This document shows positions 24,273 through 32,058 of a DNA stretch of 63,385 nt, piece by piece. This DNA is from Phycisphaeraceae bacterium (GTDB lineage: Bacteria > Planctomycetota > Phycisphaerae > Phycisphaerales > UBA1924), in contig JACKHA010000014.1 in the NCBI GenBank assembly GCA_020639215.1, positions 1 through 63,385 on the forward strand, in the 5' to 3' direction. The translations under genes were made by a program, and so were the position numbers. Every line of letters starts with the position of its first letter. The stretch's first letter is position 1. The notes beneath the pieces were generated by a model that saw only the letters and a program-made list of their open reading frames with translations, searched no databases and was not told the DNA's origin.

Positions 24273-24473
24273 GCGCGAGCCGGGGCGTCCCCGCCCCGGA
24301 CGGGTCGACTGCGCCGGGGTGGCACGCCCACGCGCAGCGCGGGCGTGGCGACCGTGGGCAGGCACAGACCAAGCCCTCGCCCCGCATGTGCCGGCTTGGG
24401 AGTTTCGTGCACGCGCGCGGGGCGTGGGCGTGCTACCCGACGGGTCCGGGGCGGGGACGCCCCGGCTCGCGCG
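24273..24473. repeat. inverted pair of GAGCCGGGGCG hairpin repeats
   Basis: Arm 24273-24299 (stem CCGGGGCG-tccc-CGCCCCGG) is repeated in opposite orientation at 24446-24473. Between them lie GGGCGTG-type palindromes at 24319-24350 and 24409-24438. The same arm pair recurs at 27376-27481. This fills most of the 293-bp gap after coaD. Confidence 0.75.
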
Positions 24474-24563
24474 GCGATGGCGTCTGCTCCGACGCGTGGA
24501 CGTGCCACCCGAGCCAAGGCGTGCTTCTACGCTTAATCGCGAACCAAGCCCGCCGGAGCCCGC

Positions 24564-24944
24564 ATGTTCGACAAACTCAAATCCATGACGGCCCTCGCGG
24601 GCCTGATGCAGAACAAGGCCAGGCTCGAGGAGGCCGCCGAGCGCGTCAAGCGCGAGATGCACGAGGTCCGCTGCGACGGCGAGGCCGGCGGCGGGGCCGT
24701 CCGCGTGACCGTCGGCGGCGACATGATGGTGCTGGCGATCGAGATGACCCCGGCCCTGGCGGCGGGGCTGGCCGCGTCGGACTCGGCCCGCGAGAATGCG
24801 CAGACGCTGGTCCGCGACGCGACCAACGGGGCCCTGGTGCGGGCCCGCGAGCGGGTCCGCCAGATCGTCCAGCGCGAGGCCGACGCCCTGGGCATCGGCG
24901 ACCTGACCGCCGACCTTGGCGGCATGAAGCACCTGTTGCCATGA
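24564..24944 (+). CDS. YbaB/EbfC-family nucleoid-associated protein
   Basis: A 126-residue dimeric DNA-binding protein. The pattern MFDKLKSMTALAGLMQNKARLEE, then strand VRCDGEAGGGAVRVTVGGDMMVLAIEM, then a long C-terminal helix RENAQTLVRDATNGALVRARER is typical of YbaB. Classical members sit next to dnaX and recR; here it is instead followed by a NUDIX-like gene with an ATGA overlap. CGGAGCCC precedes the ATG, and TACGCT about 35 nt upstream may be the -10. Confidence 0.88.
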   Translation: MFDKLKSMTALAGLMQNKARLEEAAERVKREMHEVRCDGEAGGGAVRVTVGGDMMVLAIEMTPALAAGLAASDSARENAQTLVRDATNGALVRARERVRQIVQREADALGIGDLTADLGGMKHLLP

Positions 24945-25741
24945 GCGGCCAGGGCGCGATCGAGGGAACGATCGGGGGCGTGACGGTCCAGGCGCTGGCC
25001 GTGGCCCGGCGAGATCTGGCCATCGCGATGGACGCGCCGGTGCGGCGCCTCGACCCGGACGCCCGCCGACGCCTCGACGAGGTCTGGGAGCGCGAGGCCG
25101 CCCGCAACCCGCGCCTGTTCGACGGCCCGATCCTCTCGTGCGTGGACGCGGACGCGGCCCGCGGGCGGCTGTCGTGCCGACGCGCGTCGTACCGAGAACT
25201 CATCGCCCACCCCATCGTCGACACGGGCGTGCTGCAGACCTCCGTCACCGGCGTGCTGACGGCGGCGGGCGCGGACGGGCGCGAGCGCGTGCTGCTGGCC
25301 CGTCGCGCCCCGCAGACGCGGATCTACGCCGGGCAGTGGGAACTCGCCCCCAGCGGCGGGCTCGACCCGCCCACCCCCGCCGACAGCCACACGGATGCCG
25401 TGCTGACCGGAGATGACGCGTGGCGGCAGCTGCTGGTTGAGATCGAGGAGGAACTGGATCTGGATGTGGGGGCGTTGGAGCACGGAGCCGGGACGGAGCC
25501 GCCCGGTCCGGCGTGCCTGTGCACGGATCATGCGGCCCGCAGCATCGACATCGTGTTCCGCGCGCGTCTGGAGGGCGACGCGGTGAGGGCGGCGCTGGAC
25601 GGATCGGATGGGGCGAACTGGGAGTACACCGAGGCGCGGTGGGTCCCGGTGGACGAGTTGGCAGCGTTCGATGCGCGTGAGGCGGCCCGGATCATCGCGC
25701 CGACGCGGGCGCTGCTGCGGTTCTTTGGGTGGGTTCGGTAG
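24941..25741 (+). CDS. NUDIX-like hydrolase with degenerate box
   Basis: A 266-residue protein whose ATG overlaps the YbaB stop by 4 nt. The C-terminal two thirds look like a NUDIX domain: TGVLTAAGADGRERVLLARRAPQ, WELAPSGGLDPP, then a 14-residue insertion and WRQLLVEIEEELDLDV. The canonical box is GX5EX7REUXEEXGU. Here the central part reads VEIEEELDL, so the acidic metal ligands remain but the Arg is Val and the spacing is stretched. A residual activity on a nucleoside-diphosphate-linked substrate is possible. The N-terminal 100 residues are unrecognised. Confidence 0.7.
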   Translation: MSGQGAIEGTIGGVTVQALAVARRDLAIAMDAPVRRLDPDARRRLDEVWEREAARNPRLFDGPILSCVDADAARGRLSCRRASYRELIAHPIVDTGVLQTSVTGVLTAAGADGRERVLLARRAPQTRIYAGQWELAPSGGLDPPTPADSHTDAVLTGDDAWRQLLVEIEEELDLDVGALEHGAGTEPPGPACLCTDHAARSIDIVFRARLEGDAVRAALDGSDGANWEYTEARWVPVDELAAFDAREAARIIAPTRALLRFFGWVR

Positions 25742-25747
25742 CGGCCG

Positions 25748-25890
25748 CTCGGGTGGCACGCCCACGCCTCGCGCTCGAACGGTCTCGGTCGACGGAAAGC
25801 ACGTCGCGAGGCGCGGGCGTGGCGTGAGCAAGGGTGGTCGAGGGTCCACGCCCGCGCTGCGCGCGGGCGTGCCACCCTGAGCAGGTCGAA
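25748..25890. repeat. GGGCGTGCCACC-type palindromic repeats
   Basis: At least three copies of a GGTGGCACGCCC / GGGCGTGCCACC palindrome in both orientations (about 25749, 25811 and 25847-25877). They relate to those within 24319-24438. They occupy the gap upstream of the BshC-like gene. Confidence 0.65.
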
Positions 25891-25914
25891 CGCGCGCGCG
25901 CCGCAACGAACGTC

Positions 25915-25920
25915 TACCGT
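25915..25920 (+). promoter_or_regulatory. candidate leaderless -10 (TACCGT) of BshC-like gene
   Basis: TACCGT ends 5 nt before the GTG at 25926. The context matches the KDPG aldolase promoter almost base for base. Confidence 0.5.
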
Positions 25921-25925
25921 TGCCC

Positions 25926-27374
25926 GTGCCCGCCTGGTTCTCATCGCACGAGTCCGTGTCGTTCGATCCCGCGCCCCCCGAGTGGCGCTGCCGCGCGGCC
26001 CCGACCGACCCGGACCTGCTCGCCCTGCGGCGCGAACTCGGACTCCCCACGGATCGCCCCGTCGTGATGAGCGGGCACCAGGCGGCCATCTGGCACGCCG
26101 GGATCGCCGCCAAGGTCTTCGCGCTCGACGCCGCGAGCGAGCGGTTCAGCGCCGCCTCCGCGTGGATCGTCGTGGACCAGGATCTCGGCACGCCGGGTCG
26201 GCTGGCGTACCCGTCGTGGAAGACCGAGATTGGAGCCGACGGCGCGAGCCGTCGAGCACCGATTCGGCGGACGCTCGATCTGCTGCCGTCCGCGAAAGCC
26301 GACGTCGTGACAGGGCGTCAGAGCGCCCTCCGCCGCAGCGCCGTGCAACCAGATGACGCCGCGACACCGGACACTCGCGAGTCGATCGGGCGCGTCGCCG
26401 GCGCTCTCGCGGCGCACGCCGACGCCTCCGGCCGCGCGATGCAGGCGACTCGCGCGGCACTGGACCTCCTCGGTCCGTTCCGGCGCGAGCGACTCCTTGA
26501 CGTGGGCGCGCCCGTTCTGGTTTCCGCGCTGGCACTCTCGTGCACGCCCCTGTTCGTTCGCCTCTTTGGCGCCATGCGCGACGACGCTGGCGCCTGCACC
26601 GCCACCTACAACGCCGCCGTCGCCCAACACCCCGACGCCCGCCTCCGCCCGCTCGCGGCCGCCACGCCCCGCGGCCCGGAACTCCCGCTCTGGCGGATCG
26701 ACGACGCCGGGCGACGCCATCCGGTCTTTGTGAGCGATCTGGGCGACACACCGCGTGAGAACCTCGCCCCCCGCGCCCTGACCATGACCGCCCTGCTCCG
26801 CTGGGGCGCGTGCGACCTGTTCATCCATGGCCTCGGCGGCGGACGCTACGACCCCGTCATGGAACGCTGGCTGGCCGACTGGCTCGGCGTGCGCGACCTG
26901 GCCCCGGCGGTGGTGGTCTCGGCGACGCGCCTGCTGCCGATGGTGGACGAGCCGCCCCCGACGCCGGAGCAAGTCGCGCGGGCCCGATGGGCGGCGCACC
27001 ATGCGCGACACGACCCGGTGATCGCGGTTGAGCGCGAAACCGGGCCCGCACGCGGCGACGACGCATACGGCACAGGAATCGAGACCCTATCCGTCAGCGA
27101 CAAGAAGTGCGAACTGGCCGACGCCGTCGCACGCGCCACCGGCCCCGAGCGTGCCGCCCGCTTCCGCGCCATGCACCAGTGGCTCGCCGAGCAGCGGGCA
27201 GGGCGAGCCGACGCGCTGCGGGCTCTCGACGCCCGGGCCGCGGCTCTCGCTGAACAGGCCGATCTGGCCAACGTCGTGTTCGACCGGACCTGGCCGTTCC
27301 CGCTGCTGCCGGCCGAGTCGATGCGATCGCTGGCCGACGACATCCACACGCAGCTGCGCGCCCAGACCGCCTGA
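25926..27374 (+). CDS. BshC-like protein (putative bacillithiol cysteine-adding enzyme fold)
   Basis: About 482 residues from the GTG at 25926; a TTG 6 nt upstream is an alternative. VVMSGHQAAIWHAGIAAKVFAL near residue 45 and AWIVVDQDLGTPGRLAYPSW recall the GQQPGLFGGPLY and DHD motifs of BshC. RALTMTALLRWGACDLFIHGLGGGRYD near 285 recalls the LRPVVQD...GPGE segment. BshC completes bacillithiol by adding Cys to glucosaminyl-malate. The resemblance is loose: the N-terminal Rossmann features are only partial and no BshA or BshB gene is seen. Treat the family as probable and the reaction as unproven. Confidence 0.5.
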   Translation: MPAWFSSHESVSFDPAPPEWRCRAAPTDPDLLALRRELGLPTDRPVVMSGHQAAIWHAGIAAKVFALDAASERFSAASAWIVVDQDLGTPGRLAYPSWKTEIGADGASRRAPIRRTLDLLPSAKADVVTGRQSALRRSAVQPDDAATPDTRESIGRVAGALAAHADASGRAMQATRAALDLLGPFRRERLLDVGAPVLVSALALSCTPLFVRLFGAMRDDAGACTATYNAAVAQHPDARLRPLAAATPRGPELPLWRIDDAGRRHPVFVSDLGDTPRENLAPRALTMTALLRWGACDLFIHGLGGGRYDPVMERWLADWLGVRDLAPAVVVSATRLLPMVDEPPPTPEQVARARWAAHHARHDPVIAVERETGPARGDDAYGTGIETLSVSDKKCELADAVARATGPERAARFRAMHQWLAEQRAGRADALRALDARAAALAEQADLANVVFDRTWPFPLLPAESMRSLADDIHTQLRAQTA

Positions 27375-27375
27375 C

Positions 27376-27481
27376 GCGCGCGAGCCGGGGCGTCCCCGCC
27401 CCGGAACCGATCGCGCCAAGGCGCCGGCTTGTCGTTGATCGCTTTTGAAGAGACCGGGGCGGGGACGCCCCGGCTCGCGCG
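27376..27481. repeat. short element with GAGCCGGGGCG inverted ends
   Basis: Arms 27376-27404 and 27454-27481 are inverted copies of the repeat at 24273-24299 and enclose about 50 nt. It lies between the convergent BshC-like and DAHP synthase genes, 2 bp after the stop of the former. Confidence 0.75.
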
Positions 27482-27522
27482 CTGTGGGGTGCTTGGCGAC
27501 GCGCCAACACCCGGCGATGCGC

Positions 27523-29025
27523 TCACCCCCGCCCGGCGAGCCTCCCCGCCAGCAGAAACGCCAGTTCCAGCGACTGGGCGTAGTTGAGGCGCGGGTCGCA
27601 CGCCGAGGCGTAGTTCACGTGCAGCGTGTCCTCGGTCACGCCGCTGGCCCCGCCGATGCACTCGGTCACGTCCTCGCCGGTGAGCTCGAAGTGGACACCG
27701 CCGAGGCGCGTGCCGGCCGCGCCGTGGGCGTCGATCGTCTCGTGGAGCTCCGCCAGGATCGCATCGAACGAGCGTGTCTTGACGCCGGCGGGCGTGGTCA
27801 GCCCGTTGGCGTGCATCGGGTCGCACATCCACAGCACCGGGCCGATGCCCGCGGGGCCCGCGTCGCCGGCGGCGCCGTGCACCTGGGCCAGCAGCGGTGC
27901 CAATCCCGCCGCCGCCTTGCCCGCGCCGAATCGGGTGATGAGCACGACCTTGCCCGCCTCGCGGGCCGGGTTCAGCAGGCGCACGAGGTCGATCACCTCG
28001 CCGCCGCTGGCCGTCGCCCCGATCTTGACGCCAATCGGGTTGGCAATGCCGCGGAAGTACTCGACGTGGGCCCCGTCGAGCGCCCGCGTCCGCTCCCCGA
28101 TCCACGGCATGTGCGTCGAGAGGTTGTAGTGCCCCGGGCGGCGCGGCACGGTCCGCGTCACCGCCTGCTCCGCGAGCAGGTTCAGCCCCTCGTGGCTCGT
28201 GAAGAACTCGACGCGCTGCAGGTCGTCCACCGCCTTCTCGCCCAGGGCCTCCATGAACTTCAGGGCGTCGGCCAGCGTCCTGGCCATCGCCTCGTACTCG
28301 CCCCGGCGCTCGGGCGTCAGCGAGGCGTGCGAGAAGAACGACAGGTCCCAGTACTCCGGGTGGTGCAGGTCCGCAAACCCGGCATCGATCAGGCTCCGCA
28401 CGAAGTTCAGCGTCAGGGCCGCCCGCTGATGGGCCAGCACCATCAGCCCGGGGTCCGGCGTGCGCGACTCGGGGGCGAACGCCGCCCGGTTCACCTGGTC
28501 GCCGAAGTACGACGGCAGCGTGACCGACGCCCCGTCCACGACGCGCGTCTCGGTCGGGCTGCTCCGGGGTTTGGCGTACTGCCCGGCGAACCGCCCGATC
28601 CGCACCACCGGCGTCCGGATGCCGTGGACCAGCACCAGCGACATCTGCAGCAGGATCTTGAGCTTGCTGGCGATGGCCTCGGACGTGCACTCGTCGAGCG
28701 ACTCGGCGCAGTCGCCGCCCTGGAGCACGAACCGTTCGCCCCGCTGGGCCCCGGCCAGCAGAGCCTTGAGGCGCTCGATCTCCCAGGAGGTCACCAGCGG
28801 GGGAAGCGAGGCGAGTTCGCGGAGCGCCGACTCGAGGCGGGCCGCGTCGGGGTACGCGGGCATGTGGGCCGCCGGGCGGGAGCGCCACGAATCGGGCGTC
28901 CACGCGGCGAGCGGCGCAAGCGGCGCGCCCGATGGCCCGGGCATGCTCCCGTTGGCCGCCGGCGTGCTCGCCGTCTCATCGCTGCTCGCCTTGTCAGCCT
29001 GCTTCGCCTGGCTTGCGCCGCCCAC
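27523..29025 (-). CDS. class II 3-deoxy-7-phosphoheptulonate (DAHP) synthase
   Basis: A 500-residue plant-type DAHP synthase, first enzyme of the shikimate pathway, joining phosphoenolpyruvate and erythrose-4-phosphate. VLQGGDCAESLDECT, RIGRFAGQYAKPRSSP, FFTSHEGLNLLAEQA, WIGERTRALDGAHVEYFRGI, WMCDPMHANGL and FELTGEDVTECIGG are hallmark motifs with the Cys, His, Glu and Asp metal ligands. The first 45 residues are a poorly conserved Ala/Ser extension. It starts at GTG 29025; a shorter start is possible because the extension is low complexity. Confidence 0.94.
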   Translation of the reverse strand: MGGASQAKQADKASSDETASTPAANGSMPGPSGAPLAPLAAWTPDSWRSRPAAHMPAYPDAARLESALRELASLPPLVTSWEIERLKALLAGAQRGERFVLQGGDCAESLDECTSEAIASKLKILLQMSLVLVHGIRTPVVRIGRFAGQYAKPRSSPTETRVVDGASVTLPSYFGDQVNRAAFAPESRTPDPGLMVLAHQRAALTLNFVRSLIDAGFADLHHPEYWDLSFFSHASLTPERRGEYEAMARTLADALKFMEALGEKAVDDLQRVEFFTSHEGLNLLAEQAVTRTVPRRPGHYNLSTHMPWIGERTRALDGAHVEYFRGIANPIGVKIGATASGGEVIDLVRLLNPAREAGKVVLITRFGAGKAAAGLAPLLAQVHGAAGDAGPAGIGPVLWMCDPMHANGLTTPAGVKTRSFDAILAELHETIDAHGAAGTRLGGVHFELTGEDVTECIGGASGVTEDTLHVNYASACDPRLNYAQSLELAFLLAGRLAGRG

Positions 29026-29332
29026 TGGTGGACTCCCGGTGCCGCGATTCGACGCCCAAGCGTCGTCGCTTCGAAACCAACTCTACGGGCCAATTCTGCG
29101 CTCCCCGTCAAAAACCGGGCCACGCCACCGCAAATCCACCCGAAATCCTCACGAGAACCTGCCGCGTGGACGAAGGACAACGAGGCCCGCGGCTTCGCGG
29201 GGGCGGTCACGGACGACCGCCGCGGCCGTCGCCGTCCAGCAGAACAAGCGGCCCGAGGGAACGGACGCCCTGGGGCCACGCCTCACGAAGCACGGCGACA
29301 CACACACAGGCTCGTCGCCCAGGAGCAACGGA
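29026..29332. other. 307-bp divergent intergenic region
   Basis: Separates DAHP synthase (minus) from the histone-like gene (plus). It includes CCCGCG-GCTT-CGCGGG near 29188 and GACGC-CCAA-GCGTC near 29050, both small hairpins. No gene is visible. Confidence 0.45.
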
Positions 29333-29911
29333 ATGCCGTCCACCACCACGCGTCGCACCACCTCTCGCACCACCAACCGACGCACGACCCGCTCGGCCAG
29401 CCGCCCGGCCAGCCGCACCGGCTCGCGCAAGACCACCGCCCGCAAGACCGCTTCCCGCAAGACCACCGCCCGGAAGCCCGCGGCCCGGAAGACCACCACG
29501 GCCCGCAAGACGACCGCCCGCAAGACCACGGCTCGCAAGACCACGGCTCGCAAGACCACCACCGGCGCCCGCAAGACGACCGCCCGCCGCACCACCGCCA
29601 AGCGGACCACCGGCACGTCGGCCCGTCGCACGACCGCCCGTCGCACCGGCACGACCGCCCGCAAGACCACCACCGGCGCCCGCAAGACCACGGCCCGCCG
29701 CACCCCGGCCCGTCGCACCGGCACCACCGCCCGTCGCACCACCACCCGGCGCACCGCGTCCACGGCCCGCAAGACCACCACCGGCGCCCGCAAGACGACG
29801 GCCCGCCGCACCACCACCCGCTCCAACAACTCGGCGACCCGGTCCTTCACCGCCGCCGCCCGCCGCGCCAACACCTTCAACACCCGCAACGCCTGGCGCC
29901 GCGCCGCCTGA
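29333..29911 (+). CDS. histone H1-like basic repeat protein
   Basis: A 192-residue protein made almost only of Thr, Arg, Lys and Ala in repeating units such as ARKTTARKTT, TTGARKTTARRTT and ARRTGTTARKTT. It ends in a less repetitive tail (SNNSATRSFTAAARRANTFN). This composition matches the C-terminal tail of eukaryotic H1 and the Hc1/Hc2 or AlgP-like bacterial DNA-compacting proteins, so nucleoid binding is likely. There is no globular domain, signal or membrane segment. AGGAGC lies 9 nt before the ATG. The repeats are expressed in the DNA as imperfect 9-33 nt direct repeats. A hairpin follows the stop. Confidence 0.75.
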   Translation: MPSTTTRRTTSRTTNRRTTRSASRPASRTGSRKTTARKTASRKTTARKPAARKTTTARKTTARKTTARKTTARKTTTGARKTTARRTTAKRTTGTSARRTTARRTGTTARKTTTGARKTTARRTPARRTGTTARRTTTRRTASTARKTTTGARKTTARRTTTRSNNSATRSFTAAARRANTFNTRNAWRRAA

Positions 29912-29939
29912 GGCCAACCGGCACGTCCAATCCATGCAC

Positions 29940-29968
29940 GCCGCCGGCTCGTCCGGCGGCGTTGTCGT
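29940..29968 (+). terminator. hairpin terminator after histone-like gene
   Basis: GCCGCCGG-ctcgt-CCGGCGGC (29940-29960), then gttgtcgtt. The stem is strong but the T-run is weak. Confidence 0.6.
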
Positions 29969-30151
29969 TCCGGGACGCACTAGTTCATGCGAACGCCGGG
30001 CGGCGCATGCCGACTCGTCGCGATCTCACGATCGTGCCTCTGATGCGTGCTACCAGCCGCGGCTCCGAGCGGCTGGTGCAGTCATGCAATCGCACGCGCG
30101 CCTCAACCCATCCTGTCCCCGGCCCTCAACGATCCACCTCGTTCCATCCTC

Positions 30152-30157
30152 TACCAT
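30152..30157 (+). promoter_or_regulatory. candidate leaderless -10 (TACCAT) of gatB
   Basis: TACCAT, six C residues, then the ATG. There is no ribosome site. Confidence 0.55.
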
Positions 30158-30163
30158 CCCCCC

Positions 30164-31870
30164 ATGTCCGCCCCACGCGCCCTGGCCGACATCGAGTCCG
30201 TCCGCCTCGTCGTCGGCCTCGAGGTCCACGTCGAACTGGCCACCCGCACCAAGGTGTTCGCCGCGGTCGGCAACCCCGCCCACCCGGAGTTCGACGGCGC
30301 CCCGCCCAACACGCTGATCGACCCCGTCGTGCTGGGGCTGCCGGGTGCGCTGCCGGTGCTGAGCCACGCCGCGGTCGAGGTCGCCGTCCGCGTGGGCCTG
30401 GCCCTGAACTGCCGCATCGCCGAGCAGTCCAAGTGGGATCGCAAGTCCTACTTCTACCCCGACCTGCCCAAGGGCTACCAGATCAGCCAGTACGACCTGC
30501 CCCTGTGCTTCGACGGGCACCTCGACATCGCGCGCACCGACGCCAACGCGGAGGGGCACGCCCACCCTGATCCGTCCAAGGGCACCCGCCGCATCGGCAT
30601 CCTCCGCGCCCACCTCGAAGAGGACGCCGGCAAACTGCTCCACGAGGCCCCCGGCGGCCTGCCCATCGACACCACCATCGCCGATTACAACCGCGCGGGC
30701 GCCCCGCTGCTCGAGATCGTCACCCAGCCCGACATCACCTCCGCCGACGAGGCCGTCGCCTTCTGCCGCACGCTCCGCGGCATCTGCCGCTTCCTGGGCG
30801 CGACCGAGGGTGTGCTCCAGAAGGGGCACATGCGCTTCGAGCCCAACATCAACTGCGTGCTGACGCTCCGCGACAAACGCCTGATCCGCACGCCGATCGT
30901 CGAGGTCAAGAACCTCAACTCCTTCCGGGCCGTCCGCGGCGCGATCGAGGCCGAGCTGCGGGACCAGCCCGCACGCTGGGTCCAGACCGGCATCGAGCAC
31001 GCCCCGGGCACCAAGCAGACCCGAGGCTACGACGAGCGGGCACTCGGCGAGTCCGGCGGCGGCCCGAGCGACGGCGGCGCGACCGTCCTGCAGCGCGAGA
31101 AGGAAGACGCCCACGACTACCGCTACTTCCCCGACCCCGACATCCCGGTGCTCGACCTCGACCCGGCCTGGGTCGACTCGCTCAAACGCGCCATCCCCGA
31201 CCTGCCCGACAAACGCTACCGGCGCTTTACCGAGGACTTCGGCCTCTCGCCCAAGGAAGCCGCGGCCCTGATCGACGAGCGCGACGACTGCCTGTTCTTC
31301 GAACGCATCGTCGATCTGCTGGTCGAGCGCGACGTGCCCCGCAGCCGCGCCCCGAAGGTCGCGGCCAACCTCGTGCTCCAGACCGGCCTCAAGCACGCCA
31401 ACGCGAAGACCACCGGGCAGCCTGAGAAGGACGCTGACGCCGGTGGCCATGCGGTCGAGGCCGACACCACGGAATCAGCCCAGTCCGCCGCCGGCCCCGC
31501 GCTCGTCAGCGCCCTGGGCATCTCCCCCGAGCAGGCCGCCGCCATCGGCGTCATGCGCGAGGACGGCCGCCTCTCGGCCGCCAACGCCGACGCCCTGTTC
31601 GCCATCCTCTGCGAGCCCGACATGCGCGGGCGCAACGCGGAGGGCGTCGCCGAGTTCCGCGCCCTGCTCACCGTTCGCGACGACGCCAAGCTCGACGCCT
31701 GGTGCGACCAGGTTCTGGGCGAGAACCAGCCCATCGTCGAGCAGATCAAGGCCGGCAAACTCCAGGCCGTCGGGCGCCTCGTCGGCGCGGCCATGAAACT
31801 CTCCGCCGGCGCGGGCGACGCCAAGGCCATCCGCGACCGCCTGCTTGAGAAGATCGGCGTGAAGGAATAG
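30164..31870 (+). CDS. gatB: Asp/Glu-tRNA(Asn/Gln) amidotransferase subunit B
   Basis: A 568-residue GatB. Together with GatA and GatC it converts mischarged Glu-tRNA(Gln) or Asp-tRNA(Asn) to the amide form; GatB phosphorylates the substrate and holds the tRNA. VVGLEVHVELATRTKVF near residue 17, DRKSYFYPDLPKGYQISQYD near 90, DYNRAGAPLLEIVTQPDI and FEPNINCVL are signature segments. DYRYFPDPDIP closes the cradle domain. The C-terminal helical and YqeY-like tail domains end LLEKIGVKE. A 35-residue acidic low-complexity stretch near 420-450 is unusual. GatA and GatC are not in the window. Confidence 0.96.
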   Translation: MSAPRALADIESVRLVVGLEVHVELATRTKVFAAVGNPAHPEFDGAPPNTLIDPVVLGLPGALPVLSHAAVEVAVRVGLALNCRIAEQSKWDRKSYFYPDLPKGYQISQYDLPLCFDGHLDIARTDANAEGHAHPDPSKGTRRIGILRAHLEEDAGKLLHEAPGGLPIDTTIADYNRAGAPLLEIVTQPDITSADEAVAFCRTLRGICRFLGATEGVLQKGHMRFEPNINCVLTLRDKRLIRTPIVEVKNLNSFRAVRGAIEAELRDQPARWVQTGIEHAPGTKQTRGYDERALGESGGGPSDGGATVLQREKEDAHDYRYFPDPDIPVLDLDPAWVDSLKRAIPDLPDKRYRRFTEDFGLSPKEAAALIDERDDCLFFERIVDLLVERDVPRSRAPKVAANLVLQTGLKHANAKTTGQPEKDADAGGHAVEADTTESAQSAAGPALVSALGISPEQAAAIGVMREDGRLSAANADALFAILCEPDMRGRNAEGVAEFRALLTVRDDAKLDAWCDQVLGENQPIVEQIKAGKLQAVGRLVGAAMKLSAGAGDAKAIRDRLLEKIGVKE

Positions 31871-31880
31871 GGCACGCCAC

Positions 31881-31905
31881 GAGCCGCGCGGCTCAAGCCC
31901 GCGGT
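31881..31905 (+). repeat. GAGCCGCGCGGCTC palindromic repeat, copy 1
   Basis: Perfect 14-nt palindrome followed by AAGCCCGCGG. A close copy occurs at 42661-42686 after another plus-strand gene, so both may be read-through-limiting hairpins. Confidence 0.65.
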
Positions 31906-31963
31906 TGCCCCGCCAACATCGCTCCGTCCCGACTCACGCTCCGCCAAGACCCGGGTCTAGAGC

Positions 31964-31981
31964 CGATCGCGCAAGCGATCG
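31964..31981. terminator. hairpin between convergent genes
   Basis: CGATCGC-GCAA-GCGATCG, a perfect 7-bp stem with a stable GNRA-type loop, between gatB and the convergent vWA-protein gene. No T-run follows. Confidence 0.45.
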
Positions 31982-32058
31982 TGTCTCCGCATGAAGTCCT
32001 CGATCGCTCGCGTGATCCGCTCCATCGGGCATCGCCCGAGCGTCAACCCGGATCCCCG

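Noticed and set aside
29380..29840. Regular direct repeats suggesting a CRISPR array
   Set aside because: Repeats are imperfect, have no unique spacers, and encode a continuous Lys/Arg/Thr protein.
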